Assembly: GCA_027621405.1 (NCBI GenBank)
Contig: JAQCBT010000014.1
Location: 33,376 to 97,375, forward strand
From: Pseudomonadota bacterium
GTDB taxonomy: Bacteria > Pseudomonadota > Gammaproteobacteria > Pseudomonadales > Pseudohongiellaceae
Length of the DNA: 64,000 bases
Reading direction: 5' to 3'
Shown: in pieces, positions 36,134-45,285 of the stretch
Layout: each line of letters opens with the position of its first letter
Position numbering within the stretch: position 1 is the stretch's first letter
The notes under the pieces: generated by a model
The model's database searches: none
What the model was told of the DNA's origin: nothing
What the model saw: the letters and a program-made list of their open reading frames with translations, nothing else
Translations under genes and position numbers: made by a program

Positions 36134-38410
36134 CTATAGGTCGTAGGACAGGTTGAAGTAGTAGCTGCGACCCGGCCATGGGTGGGCTACATAGGCGACT
36201 TCATCGGTCATATTATCAATGCCGAAGCCAAGCGCTAGTCCGTTGTCCATTCTGTAAGTCGACTTCATTCCGACCCGCTCGTAGCCATCCTGTGCACCAT
36301 ACACATTGTGCTGGAAATCGGCATTGTCGGTGCGACCGAAGCTGTCAGTAGCATACTGGAAGTTCAGGCCGACGTCCCAGTTCTCGAAAATGTTGTAGGT
36401 AGCCAATATATTTCCGCGCCACTCTGGCATTCTTGGATAGGCATTTCCTTCAATGGAAGGGTCGGGCGCGTTCTTGACTATTTCGGAATCAGTGTAAACC
36501 AGATTGAAACGCAAATCGAAGTTGTTGAAGAAGAGGTCATTGGCATTGGTAATGAATTCGATGCCGTTGGTCTGTATCTCATCTACTGGCAGGAATGTAC
36601 GAATTGACGTGCCACCATTGATCGTCCCGGTCTGAGATTCGATGACGTCCGAGATCTCCTCGGTGAAGAAGTTGAGCCGAACATAGCCGCTATTCAGGGC
36701 TCGCTCTATCATAAAGTTGTGATGCAGCCCATCCTCCGGTTTCAGATCGGGATTGGAGATACTGATAGTGTTGAATGCCTGATACTGGCTGAAAAGTTCC
36801 TCAACGATTGGAAAGCGATAGGCCTTCGCAACCGAATAGCGAAATCCCCAGTCGTTATTGGGTGTGTAGCCCAGCGAGAATTTCGGTGATACAGCGTCGT
36901 CTTTATGGGTTGGTACTCGAGTGATATCGAACCCGGCTGTCGAAGGATCGTCGTTATCGAAGTAGCCATTGCTACTTTCAAAGTCTTCCCAGCGCAAGCC
37001 GAATCCCGCATCCCACCGATCATTTATTTGATAGCTGAATTGGGCGAATGCAGCGAAGATTTCCGTCTCACCACCACTGCGGGCGGCAAAAGATGTCTTC
37101 GCACCGGCGAGATAGTTATCAGAATCAAAGATATCAAGATTCAATTCATAGGATTCCTTGCGCAGACCAGTAACAAGGCTCAATCCTTCCAAGACGAATT
37201 CATCGAAGTAGAGTTTGGCCTCGGCTGTATCCCAGCCTGTGTCGCCAAAGTCGCTCACCTGTCCGGACAGGGTGTGATTAGGATCGTCCGGGTGGGTGGA
37301 GGAACTTCTCGTTTCATCCAGCAGCACATCGAATCGGCTCAGGTTGGCTTCCAGTTCCACATTGTCGCTTAGTTGACCGCGCACTCTCAGGCCCAGATTG
37401 AGACTGTTGCGCTCTAGGTCACTAGTGGCAAAACGGCTGGCGGGGACGAAATACTGCCTACCGTTGTCAATCACATGGCCGCTGTATACAGGGTTATTTG
37501 AAGAGTCCCTCAGGTAAGTATTCGCAGAATCTGAGACTGTGCTCCTGTCTTCATAGGCGATATTGAGCAAGGTGCTCCAGTTACCGAAATCATGCCCCAA
37601 TTTGAATTTGTAGTTGTTGGTTTCCGAATCGACCACGCCTGTATCCATAAACCAGTCCTGGGTGCGACCCAACTCGTCCGGGCCAACAATTGTGCCAGTG
37701 ACTGCTATCGGTGTGGTGCTGGTGCTACGGCTGCCAGCGCGGAAGGTTTGCGGTTGGGCTTCGTTGTCCAGACGATTGATGGAGAAATAGACGCTGGTAT
37801 CGCCAAATTTGTTGCCGTAGGACAGGAACGACTTGTAGCCATCGACTGAATCATCAAAACCATAGGCATCGAAGTTCTGCACATAGTAGGAGCTATCGAA
37901 GTGGAATTCCTGTTGCTGGGGAATCGCGGTTTCGATTTCTATAACGCCACCCATGGCGTTTCCGCTGTACTCTGCGGAGAATGGGCCGTATAGGACTTCA
38001 ACCTCGGCAATCTCGCTGGAAGACACCATTGTCCACCGCGGAGCACCGTTCCAGCGTGACTGCAGCAGGTAGTGAAGTGGTACACCGTCGGCGAACACCA
38101 TAGAGCGTGAAGTCTGGAACATATTGGAACCGCGCATCCCCATCACGCCATTCGAGTCTCCGATGAATCGCCGACGGATGATAACGGAAGGCTCAAATTT
38201 GACTACGTCTTCGGTAGTCGCCACGTTAATGCTCCGAAAGTCTTCCGGGGTTAGCAAACTCGTTGGGCTTACATTGCCAAAGCGCTGGTCCAGGTCACTT
38301 CCCCAGACGACTATCTCTTCGATTTGCGCTTCCTGGGCGGTGGCTGTCGCTGCCAACATTGCACAGGCCAGACTAATAGCGGATGCCAGATGCTTCCCTT
38401 CGTTTCTCAT
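36134..38410 (-). CDS. TonB-dependent receptor, first gene of the CECC operon
   Basis: A 758-residue outer-membrane receptor. After the signal peptide (LAATATAQEAQ) there is a TonB-box-like IEEIVVWG. The plug follows (SSLLTPEDF-like TSLLTPEDFRSINVATTEDVV, then GMRGSNMF, VFADGVPLHYLL, IAEVEVLYGPFSAEYSGNAMGGVIEIET), and a 22-strand barrel ending in Phe-less but aromatic RSYYFNLSYDL. Its plug is of the classical type and unlike the two glycine-rich receptors. Two matching palindromes lie 87-192 bases upstream. Ligand unknown; a metal is guessed because of the neighbouring CECC and thioredoxin genes. Confidence 0.87.
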   Translation of the reverse strand: MRNEGKHLASAISLACAMLAATATAQEAQIEEIVVWGSDLDQRFGNVSPTSLLTPEDFRSINVATTEDVVKFEPSVIIRRRFIGDSNGVMGMRGSNMFQTSRSMVFADGVPLHYLLQSRWNGAPRWTMVSSSEIAEVEVLYGPFSAEYSGNAMGGVIEIETAIPQQQEFHFDSSYYVQNFDAYGFDDSVDGYKSFLSYGNKFGDTSVYFSINRLDNEAQPQTFRAGSRSTSTTPIAVTGTIVGPDELGRTQDWFMDTGVVDSETNNYKFKLGHDFGNWSTLLNIAYEDRSTVSDSANTYLRDSSNNPVYSGHVIDNGRQYFVPASRFATSDLERNSLNLGLRVRGQLSDNVELEANLSRFDVLLDETRSSSTHPDDPNHTLSGQVSDFGDTGWDTAEAKLYFDEFVLEGLSLVTGLRKESYELNLDIFDSDNYLAGAKTSFAARSGGETEIFAAFAQFSYQINDRWDAGFGLRWEDFESSNGYFDNDDPSTAGFDITRVPTHKDDAVSPKFSLGYTPNNDWGFRYSVAKAYRFPIVEELFSQYQAFNTISISNPDLKPEDGLHHNFMIERALNSGYVRLNFFTEEISDVIESQTGTINGGTSIRTFLPVDEIQTNGIEFITNANDLFFNNFDLRFNLVYTDSEIVKNAPDPSIEGNAYPRMPEWRGNILATYNIFENWDVGLNFQYATDSFGRTDNADFQHNVYGAQDGYERVGMKSTYRMDNGLALGFGIDNMTDEVAYVAHPWPGRSYYFNLSYDL

Positions 38411-38496
38411 TGCGATGCTCCTTTGAAAACCAACCGGATGGTGCCTGCTTTGTTAGTAATTGCGCGCAATTGTAATGAGAAGCGTACTTGCCAGGA

Positions 38497-38513
38497 TGCG
38501 ACATAGTGTCGCG
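38497..38513. promoter_or_regulatory. Operator-like palindrome, proximal
   Basis: TGCGACA, then TAG, then TGTCGCG: 7-base half-sites with a 3-base spacer, one mismatch from perfect symmetry. It lies 87 bases before the receptor start codon, a sensible place for a repressor or activator. Confidence 0.55.
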
Positions 38514-38581
38514 GGTGGGGGTTAGCAGCCAGATCCGCTCGCAATGCCACGTATTCTCTGGCATGGAAAGCGGGTGATGCT

Positions 38582-38602
38582 GCTGCGACATAATGTCGCA
38601 GC
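38582..38602. promoter_or_regulatory. Operator-like palindrome, distal
   Basis: The core TGCGACATAATGTCGCA is perfectly symmetric around TAA, and the symmetry goes on for two more bases on each side (9-base arms). It shares the half-site TGCGACA with the proximal palindrome 85 bases away, so one dimeric regulator probably binds both. Confidence 0.6.
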
Positions 38603-38724
38603 CATTGCTGGCCCGGGGGTTCGCTAAATTGTTAGCCGATCAGGCTGGCGTCCCCACTGCCGTCCATGTCAGTGGAATTTGATTTTGGAGCGCAAGAATG
38701 TGGAGTGGTTCGGGAAAGGGGCTG

Positions 38725-39378
38725 TCAGGAATCGGCGGCCTTCAACAGGGCGCGCAAGCGTTTCTTCCAGCCCTCGTCGATATGGGGAAAGTCCATTGCC
38801 TGGCGCGCCACATCGAGATCCCGTTCCTGGGTAAACGCAGTCCGCCACAGATCGGCGATGGTAATTTCATGCGCCGGTCTTTCGATGACACACATCTCGT
38901 CGCCGGAGCTGAGTTCCCCGGGTTCGATCACGTAGAGGTAGTAGCCGAGCCTGCCGGCCAGCAGGAATTGGGTGGCGAAATCCCTGTTGCCGAGTCGCAC
39001 GCCAAGTTTCGCGCAGGGAATGCGCGGCTGGGCGACTGCTACGGTAGCGGTGCCCAGCTGGAGGATGTCGCCTATGCGAACCTCGTCATCGGGGAGGCCG
39101 TCTACGGTGATGTTCTGTCCAAACTGGGAAGGCTCAAGCGTTTCTCTGCCCAGGGCTGCCAGCCAATACGGGTAATAGCTGGCGGAATAGGCGTACACCG
39201 CCTTTTCCCGGCCGCCATGGAACTTGAGGTTTGCCTGCTCGTCGCCTTGCAGGTTGAGGAGGGAAAGCGGGACTGTTCCCCGCACTGCTTGCTTGAAGAT
39301 GCCGGAGCTAACTCGCTCACCGCTCACTTCAATTTCCCTGGGCTTGCCGACACAGATTTCCAGAATGCTTGCTTTCAT
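38725..39378 (-). CDS. MOSC-domain protein (YiiM-like)
   Basis: A cytoplasmic 217-residue protein of the MOSC family, related to the molybdenum cofactor sulfurase C-terminus and to YiiM, which reduces N-hydroxylated compounds. The invariant cysteine is in PRIPCAKLGVR; further family segments are QGDEQANLKFHGGREKAVYAYS and FGQNITVDGL. The helical C-terminal tail matches the YiiM three-alpha domain. It is a single gene with no molybdenum genes nearby. A long antisense frame overlaps it but shows no family features. Confidence 0.87.
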   Translation of the reverse strand: MKASILEICVGKPREIEVSGERVSSGIFKQAVRGTVPLSLLNLQGDEQANLKFHGGREKAVYAYSASYYPYWLAALGRETLEPSQFGQNITVDGLPDDEVRIGDILQLGTATVAVAQPRIPCAKLGVRLGNRDFATQFLLAGRLGYYLYVIEPGELSSGDEMCVIERPAHEITIADLWRTAFTQERDLDVARQAMDFPHIDEGWKKRLRALLKAADS

Positions 39379-39511
39379 GGGATGGGGCTATTCCCTGTTT
39401 GATATGGTCCTGGCTTCAATCTAATTGCAGTTTAATGATTGCTGTATCGCTCGCCGGCGGCGTACATAAACGCCAAATGCAACTGGCGGATCAGTTGTCC
39501 GTCATAAAGCT

Positions 39512-40324
39512 CTAGCGCAATCGTCTGGTTTCACCCGGAATGGTGAACAGGTCAGCCCCGCGCAGTTCAACCGGGCGTTGCAGGGGATCGGCTGGTATCT
39601 GCTGCGGCACATGGATTCCCACATTGCGTTTTGCGCTTACCCTGTTTTCGAGAATGGATCGACCGGCTTGAGACGAGAAGAACCAGTAGGGTGGGAACGC
39701 CATATCCGGATTGACCCGATTCCAGTATTCCGGGTCGAGGGCGAAATGTTCGTCATTGGGATCGGCGTCTCCCATGTGAACCACCGTGCTGTTGGCATTG
39801 AGCGTTACCCGCCAGACGATGTTCTCGACATCGACCCGACCGGTGGGCCAACCAGAATGGGGAATACGCACTGCCTCGACCAGTAAGCCGTCCATCTCCA
39901 GCGTGACCGGCGCATCGCCGTACTCCAGGCTCACGGCGTGTACCCTGCTGAAAACCGACTGCTGGTCACCGTCCGCGATGCTGCGCATAGCCAGCACTGC
40001 CTGTTGCGGCGCGTAGAGTGCGATGCCAGTTTGTGCCTGCATCAGTGCCAGTACGTCCTCGGGAGAGAAATGATCACCGTGAAAATGGCTGATGAAGATA
40101 GCGTCGACGCCATCGAAAGGTGCCTCTCCCGCAAATAATGCCCTGCGCATCTCCTCTGGAACCAGCAGGTACTGGCCGAAGCTTTCCGGATAGAGTGGAT
40201 CGAACAGAATCCTGGTATCGCCGTCACTCACCATCACTCCCTCATTGGCCATGTAGAAGGCTTCCTGGGCAGTTACGGAGGATGCCATGATTGTTGTCAG
40301 CAGGACGATTGCAGAAATTCTCAT
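39512..40324 (-). CDS. Secreted metallo-beta-lactamase-fold hydrolase
   Basis: A periplasmic enzyme of about 270 residues with a signal peptide ending in SSVTAQEA. The zinc motif is ISHFHGDHF, near residue 80, with further metal ligands likely in IPHSGW and HMGDADPN. The sequence resembles the UlaG/RomA-like branch in which membrane or cell-wall derived substrates are common, but the substrate is unknown. A GTG three codons upstream (40333) is an alternative start; the ATG at 40324 gives a normal signal peptide. Confidence 0.84.
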   Translation of the reverse strand: MRISAIVLLTTIMASSVTAQEAFYMANEGVMVSDGDTRILFDPLYPESFGQYLLVPEEMRRALFAGEAPFDGVDAIFISHFHGDHFSPEDVLALMQAQTGIALYAPQQAVLAMRSIADGDQQSVFSRVHAVSLEYGDAPVTLEMDGLLVEAVRIPHSGWPTGRVDVENIVWRVTLNANSTVVHMGDADPNDEHFALDPEYWNRVNPDMAFPPYWFFSSQAGRSILENRVSAKRNVGIHVPQQIPADPLQRPVELRGADLFTIPGETRRLR

Positions 40325-40389
40325 AACGCTCACTATTGGGTTGCTACCGATAAGTATTTTCGCAGTTCAGAATTAGTAATGCAGAAACA

Positions 40390-40416
40390 GATGAGGCCGG
40401 ACAAACCGGCCTCATC
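40390..40416 (-). terminator. Terminator-like hairpin after the ACHEGNY paralogue 3 gene
   Basis: Perfect 11-bp arms GATGAGGCCGG and CCGGCCTCATC with a 5-base loop, followed on the minus strand by TGTTTCTG, a moderate U tract. On the plus strand CTTTA follows, so bidirectional use is possible. Confidence 0.7.
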
Positions 40417-40448
40417 TTTAACTGCTGATGGACTCGTATGTTGCGGAA

Positions 40449-41456
40449 TCAGTCATCCTGATTCTGCGCAGCCATACGCTCTTCAGCACGATGACCGGAC
40501 AGGATGTTGTACATGCCATAGTTGCCTTCATGGCAGGCATATTCATAAATCTTGTCATCGGTGTAGTCGAAGATAATCTCGCGTGTATAGGGAGCCGTGA
40601 ACTGCCCGGGGTCATGGGAGGTAAGCTGGTATTGCAGCGCGTTATCGGCGATTCGAGTTAGCCGCTCGACATTGACCAGCCTGTCCGTTTCCGGGGTGGT
40701 GCTGCTGGCGTCTGAATAGTTTGTAGTTTCAATGACCAGGGTGTCGCCTTCCCACCAGCCTCTCGAATCTCCGTGCCACAACTTGATGTTCTCATGGGCA
40801 TGAGGCTTTTCCACTATAGGAATGATACGCGCATCGTGCGCCATCTCCTGGTAGATCACCACGGTGTCCCTGGCTTGCACGATCTGCCAGTAGCTGTTGT
40901 AGCCGGAGCCGAGTCGTGGAGCGCCGAAGGAGAGGCAGCGTTCGCCTAGTGGGCGATCTGTCCAGGAGTCAGCGGGATGTGCTTCACGCCATTCCCGAAG
41001 CTCCCTTGCTGCCTGAATCGCCTGCTCGGTGCGGGGCGGAAATTTTCCGTTGGGTGGATCGATAATCTGGGATGTGCGGCGATGAACGGTGCGTTCCGCC
41101 ATCCACTGGGAATCATAGTTGCCAGTGCTCGGGTCATAGGAAGTGATCTCCCCACTGAACACCGCCTCCAGCACACCGCCGCCAAACAGGGCATCTTCCC
41201 CAGCGGCCATGATCTCGCCGATGCGCTGGTTAATAAAAGCAATGTCCTCGTCGGTGAGTAATTCCTTGTCGCCGAATACATCCGGGCGCTCTACCGGCGT
41301 GATGGTGTTGTTTTCCCACACGCCCTGCAGATCCGGGTGGCCGTCCGGGGTGCGGGGCACTTCATAGTCCGTGGAACCCTGTCCGAACACAGTCGGCGCC
41401 GCCGTGAGAAAAATCAGGGAAATCAGTGAGCTGCATACATTTATTGGTTTAATCAT
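40449..41456 (-). CDS. Secreted protein of unnamed family (ACHEGNY paralogue 3)
   Basis: A 335-residue protein with a signal peptide ending near PTVFGQGS. It has the family blocks PDLQGVWENNT, GERCLSFGAPR, EMAHDARIIP, HGDSRGWWEGDTLVIETTNYS and YEYACHEGNYGMYN. EVPRTPDGHPDLQG at the start resembles the PRTQWGQPDLQG of paralogue 1, so these two are nearer each other than to paralogue 2. It is the first gene downstream of an APC permease on the same strand, about 85 bases away. Function unknown. Confidence 0.7.
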   Translation of the reverse strand: MIKPINVCSSLISLIFLTAAPTVFGQGSTDYEVPRTPDGHPDLQGVWENNTITPVERPDVFGDKELLTDEDIAFINQRIGEIMAAGEDALFGGGVLEAVFSGEITSYDPSTGNYDSQWMAERTVHRRTSQIIDPPNGKFPPRTEQAIQAARELREWREAHPADSWTDRPLGERCLSFGAPRLGSGYNSYWQIVQARDTVVIYQEMAHDARIIPIVEKPHAHENIKLWHGDSRGWWEGDTLVIETTNYSDASSTTPETDRLVNVERLTRIADNALQYQLTSHDPGQFTAPYTREIIFDYTDDKIYEYACHEGNYGMYNILSGHRAEERMAAQNQDD

Positions 41457-41541
41457 CGTGCAGGCCTCTTCGCATGTTCGTAGTGAGGGAGTCCTAGTTT
41501 CGGCCAGTTATGCGACTTTGGCAAGTTAGCTTGTCGCCGAT

Positions 41542-42918
41542 TCAGGCTTCCTGTGGCTGTGGATTGAGTCTGGACAGGCCAAATAACAGCGCGCCCAGAA
41601 TGATCCAGAAGAAGATGATCCCCCACTCATGTGGCCACACCAACGCTGACGGGCTTCCCGGGAAGTAGAGGGTGCCAATGCCGATGGACAGCACCAGCGC
41701 CAGATAGCCCGTGGCTATACCGCCGGGAGCGGTATAGGGCCGAGCCAGTTCGGGTTCATTCTTGCGCAGGGCAATAAAGGACAAGGCGACGAAGGCATAG
41801 GCCACCACGATACCGAGGCCACCCGCATTCACCAGCCACACCAGCGCCGGCCGCCCAAAGAATGGGCTGATCACCGACAGCAGCCCGATCAGGAGAATGG
41901 CGTTTCTCGGCGTGTGGTAGCGAGGGTGAATCTCCCCCAGGAAGTGAGGCAGCATTCCGTCCTTCGCCATGGCGTAGATGGCGCGGCTGGCACCTACAAT
42001 GAGTGCATTCCAGCTGGTGATGATTCCGGCCAGCCCGGTTAACAGCAGGATCGTGCCACCCAGATCGCCGTAGATGATGGCATTGGCTTCGGCAGTGACC
42101 AGGTCTGCGCCGGCTAGCTGCTCACCATTCATGACCATGCCAACTCCCAGAATCACCAGGGCGTACCAGGCGATAGCCATGACCACAGACAGGATGAGGG
42201 CGGTGCCTATATCGCGAAACGGCAGGTCGATCTCTTCTGCGGCCTGGGGAATGATGTCGAAGCCAACGAACATGAAAGGTACCATGACTAACACTATAGC
42301 GATGCCGTTGAGGCCATCGATGAAGAGTGGGTCGAGGTTGGAGGTATTGCCAGAGAGGGTTGAGCCGGTAAAGAAAAAGAAACCAACGACAAGAATCAGC
42401 ATCACTACGGTGGTCTGGACTATGGCAACCATTTTGACCCCCAGTACGTTGAGCGTGGTCATCACGACGGCACCGAGGATGCCTACCCCAACCCACGTTG
42501 CGTGAACCTCCCAGCCAGCAATGGTCCACAGGTAACCGATATCCAGGCCTGGCACCAGTGAACTCATCACCGTGGGCAAGGCTACGGCCTCGAAGGCGAT
42601 AACTGACATGTAGCCGAGAATAATGGCCCAGGTACATATAAAGGAGGCACGATATCCCAGAGCCCGCTCACTGTAGACGTGTTCGCCCCCGGCGAAGGGC
42701 AGGGCTGACGCCAGCTCCGCATAGGTGAGTCCGACGATGGCGATGGCTCCTCCGCCTACCAGGAAGGCGATGATGGCTCCTGCCACACCGGCGGAGGTGA
42801 TCCAGGTTCCGGTGAGAACCACCCAACTCCAGCCGATCATTGCACCGAAAGCGAGCGCTACAACATCTTTGCGGCTGAGGACACGGAGAAAGCTGGATGT
42901 GGAGTTATCTTGATTCAT
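41542..42918 (-). CDS. APC-superfamily amino acid permease
   Basis: An inner-membrane carrier of 458 residues with twelve predicted helices. The opening LSRKDVVALAFGAMIGWSW holds the first-helix glycine motif and differs from the permease at 32979, so the substrates probably differ. FAGGEHVYSERALGYRASF in loop 2-3 and MVPFMFVGFDIIPQAAEEI in helix 6 are typical of the ethanolamine/amino-acid type. Only a weak ribosome site is seen before the ATG. It could share a transcript with the ACHEGNY gene that follows. Substrate unknown. Confidence 0.86.
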   Translation of the reverse strand: MNQDNSTSSFLRVLSRKDVVALAFGAMIGWSWVVLTGTWITSAGVAGAIIAFLVGGGAIAIVGLTYAELASALPFAGGEHVYSERALGYRASFICTWAIILGYMSVIAFEAVALPTVMSSLVPGLDIGYLWTIAGWEVHATWVGVGILGAVVMTTLNVLGVKMVAIVQTTVVMLILVVGFFFFTGSTLSGNTSNLDPLFIDGLNGIAIVLVMVPFMFVGFDIIPQAAEEIDLPFRDIGTALILSVVMAIAWYALVILGVGMVMNGEQLAGADLVTAEANAIIYGDLGGTILLLTGLAGIITSWNALIVGASRAIYAMAKDGMLPHFLGEIHPRYHTPRNAILLIGLLSVISPFFGRPALVWLVNAGGLGIVVAYAFVALSFIALRKNEPELARPYTAPGGIATGYLALVLSIGIGTLYFPGSPSALVWPHEWGIIFFWIILGALLFGLSRLNPQPQEA

Positions 42919-43187
42919 AGGATACTGATCTTTTTGTTATTAATAGTTCTGTATTTTTTTTATTAGCGCGCCTATTCTTGAATCGCTTCCGGATCGCCAG
43001 GTCCCAGAATTGGTGGGTCGCCTTCCGCGAAGAGTAGTTCGAACGCTTTTTCGTTAACTGGTTATAGGATAGTTTTGGCTGGAATGATCGGCTTCTCTAT
43101 TGGATTGATATTCGAAGTTTCCGAGACTATACACCAGCAATAATAAAAAATGGGCTCGTATCCCGAATACGATGCAGGAGTTAAGGT

Positions 43188-43472
43188 GTGAACAAGGTAT
43201 TTTTAACCACCGCAATCAGTTTTTTCCTCGTTGCATGCAACGTCTCCGACATTCCCAATTTCGAGAGAATGAACGAAGACGAATTGGCTTCCTATAATAA
43301 TGGCAAGCCAATATCACAAATGATCGTCTGTTCTGATGAGGACCGTTCCTTCAGTCGCGTGCGTCGACGTCGCTGCATGACGGTTGAAGCTATGTATGGC
43401 TCGGAGCGGGAAGCTTCCCAACTGGGAGTGCTGAACAGTATCCCTGGTTATGCACAAACCGATGGTAACTAG
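43188..43472 (+). CDS. Small lipoprotein of unknown function
   Basis: A 94-residue protein starting at GTG (43188), with CAGGAG seven bases upstream. The signal peptide ends in a lipobox FLVACN, so the mature part (about 78 residues, hydrophilic) is anchored in a membrane. It has a basic segment SRVRRRRCMTVEAMYG and two more cysteines (IVCSDED and RRRCM) that could pair. No family recognised. A hairpin terminator overlaps its stop codon. It stands alone between a permease and an amidohydrolase gene. Confidence 0.65.
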   Translation: MNKVFLTTAISFFLVACNVSDIPNFERMNEDELASYNNGKPISQMIVCSDEDRSFSRVRRRRCMTVEAMYGSEREASQLGVLNSIPGYAQTDGN

Positions 43473-43500
43473 CTAACAATCCCGTCAGGGATTGTTAGCT
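43471..43500 (+). terminator. Hairpin terminator after the small lipoprotein
   Basis: Perfect 13-bp arms AGCTAACAATCCC and GGGATTGTTAGCT with a 4-base loop. The T tract after it is short (TTG), so efficiency is uncertain. The stop codon TAG overlaps the first arm. Confidence 0.75.
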
Positions 43501-43530
43501 TTGCCAATTCTCCAGAAACGACTACCTGGA

Positions 43531-45252
43531 TCAGAGCTGGCTGGCATCGTACACCAGCTCACCGGCGACCCACGTCTTCTCTACTTCCACATCCATGATG
43601 CGCTCGGGATCGATGGTCATCAGGTCATCGGACAGCACGATCATGTCGGCATACTTGCCAGGCTCCAGTGAGCCCTTCACATCTTCCTCGAAATTCAGGT
43701 AGGCGCCCAGCAGGGTATAGGCACGAATTGCTTCCGCCATGGTGATGGCCTCATCGGGTCCGTAGACGGTACCGGTCATGCCCTTGCGAGTAACGGCAGC
43801 GTAGATACCGACCATGGGACCGATGGGCAGGATATCGCTGGATATGGCCACGGTTATGCCGTGATCCATGGGTGAGCGAATTGGATTGTTGTGCTGCAAG
43901 CGCCAGCCATCGAGATTCTCTGCGTAGCGACCTTCCAGGGTGTAGGTGAAATTCGGTTGCTGGGTAATATGGATCTCATGCTCAGCCATTAGCTCCATGG
44001 TGAGCTCCGGTGGGCGCATGGAAAAATGGTTGAGGTAGTGGCGGTGGTCTGCGCGCGGATTTCGTTCCAGCGCATCAGCCAGCGTATTCACTACCAGGAC
44101 AATAGCAGCATCACCGATGGTGTGAATGCCCATCTGGTAACCAGCATCATGTACTTCATTCAATAGCGCCACCAGTTCTGATTCTGCCATGTTCAGGTAG
44201 CCCCGGTATTCACCCTGGTTCACGTAGGGCTCAAGTGTATAGGCAGCAGGTCCGGTAAATCCGCCATCGGCAAAGACCTTGATCGGGCCCGGTTTCAGGA
44301 ATTCATTGCCACCAGCTACCCGCGCGTTCAATTGATTGATTGCCTCAGGGTCGTACCACTGGAACTGCAACGCGGACCGCGGAAGCGGCAGGTCGTGGTT
44401 GTCATAGAGTTCCTCGAACATCATGTAGTCGCTCACCGACTTGGAGGCGTCGGTGATCGATGTAATACCCTTTGCCAGCAGCGCATTGAGATTGACCTCC
44501 AGGCTGGCGATGATTTCCTCATAGGTGGAATCTGGCACCAGTCGACCAACAATCTCCTGCCGCTCACGGATAACCCCATTGAGTTCACCATCTTCCCCCT
44601 TTTCGATCACACCGCCATCGGGCTGTGGTGTATCGACGGTAACTTCGGCCAGTTCCAGAGCCAGGGAGTTGGCGACCGCGCTATGTCCCCCGGCCCTGGT
44701 CAGGATGACCGGGTTATTGGGAGCCGCCGCATCGAGGTCTGCGCGCAGTGGCCGGCGGCCTTCGTCCAGTTCGTCTTCAGACCAGCCGTAGCCGGTGATC
44801 CATTCACCCTCGCCGATCTCTTCAATCTTGGCGCGAATGAGATCCTGTATCTCGACGATAGAAGTGGCTTCACTTAATTCGATGTAGCGTTGTGGTCGGC
44901 CACGAATGTGGATGTGGGAATCGATAAACCCTGGCATCAGCAACTTGCCACCAAGATCGATTTCCTCGGCGCCGTCATACCTCGATGCCAGGCTTGCATC
45001 ACCCGTTTCAACAATCAGGCCGTCATTGACCACCACAGTGTTATGAATGCTGAAGTTGTCGTCTACAGTCAGTACTTTGGCATTGGTGATAACCAGGTCA
45101 ACAGCAGTCGAGGAAATGGAGGGTGCATTGTCGGCGGAGCCGGCAGTTGTTGATTGTTCCTGCTGACCGCAGGAGGTGAGGAGAATACTGGCCAGAATGG
45201 TAATTACAGCAGCGGGTCTCACACTATTAAACGATCCTGATCTTGTTTTCAT
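43531..45252 (-). CDS. Lipoprotein amidohydrolase, YtcJ-type (Amidohydro_3)
   Basis: A 573-residue metal-dependent hydrolase anchored as a lipoprotein (ASILLTSCGQQ lipobox). Metal-site motifs are PGFIDSHIHI near residue 110, GIHTIGD in the middle, HYLNHFS and the aspartate in SSDILPIG. The end VEVEKTWVAGELVY is the typical closing strand. The family cleaves N-substituted amides or formamides, but no substrate can be read from the sequence. It follows a class III aminotransferase gene by 33 bases on the same strand. Confidence 0.87.
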   Translation of the reverse strand: MKTRSGSFNSVRPAAVITILASILLTSCGQQEQSTTAGSADNAPSISSTAVDLVITNAKVLTVDDNFSIHNTVVVNDGLIVETGDASLASRYDGAEEIDLGGKLLMPGFIDSHIHIRGRPQRYIELSEATSIVEIQDLIRAKIEEIGEGEWITGYGWSEDELDEGRRPLRADLDAAAPNNPVILTRAGGHSAVANSLALELAEVTVDTPQPDGGVIEKGEDGELNGVIRERQEIVGRLVPDSTYEEIIASLEVNLNALLAKGITSITDASKSVSDYMMFEELYDNHDLPLPRSALQFQWYDPEAINQLNARVAGGNEFLKPGPIKVFADGGFTGPAAYTLEPYVNQGEYRGYLNMAESELVALLNEVHDAGYQMGIHTIGDAAIVLVVNTLADALERNPRADHRHYLNHFSMRPPELTMELMAEHEIHITQQPNFTYTLEGRYAENLDGWRLQHNNPIRSPMDHGITVAISSDILPIGPMVGIYAAVTRKGMTGTVYGPDEAITMAEAIRAYTLLGAYLNFEEDVKGSLEPGKYADMIVLSDDLMTIDPERIMDVEVEKTWVAGELVYDASQL

Positions 45253-45285
45253 GTCGATGCTCGCAGAGTTTATTTGAAAGAGTGA

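Larger units (their letters stand above)
38411..38724. other. Upstream region of the TonB/CECC/TlpA operon
   Basis: No gene. It contains the two 17-base palindromes (38497-38513 and 38582-38602), and between them an inverted repeat ATGCCA...TGGCAT at 38544-38564. The RBS (AAAGGAGC) for the receptor is at the right edge of the gene. The MOSC gene ends at its left border. Confidence 0.5.

Noticed and set aside
38411..38724. Palindromes as a transposon end
   Set aside because: The half-sites are short, symmetric and positioned in the promoter; no transposase or direct repeats flank them.
38698..39402. Long plus-strand frame over the MOSC gene
   Set aside because: No domain features, while the minus strand encodes a full MOSC domain with the invariant cysteine; it is an antisense shadow.
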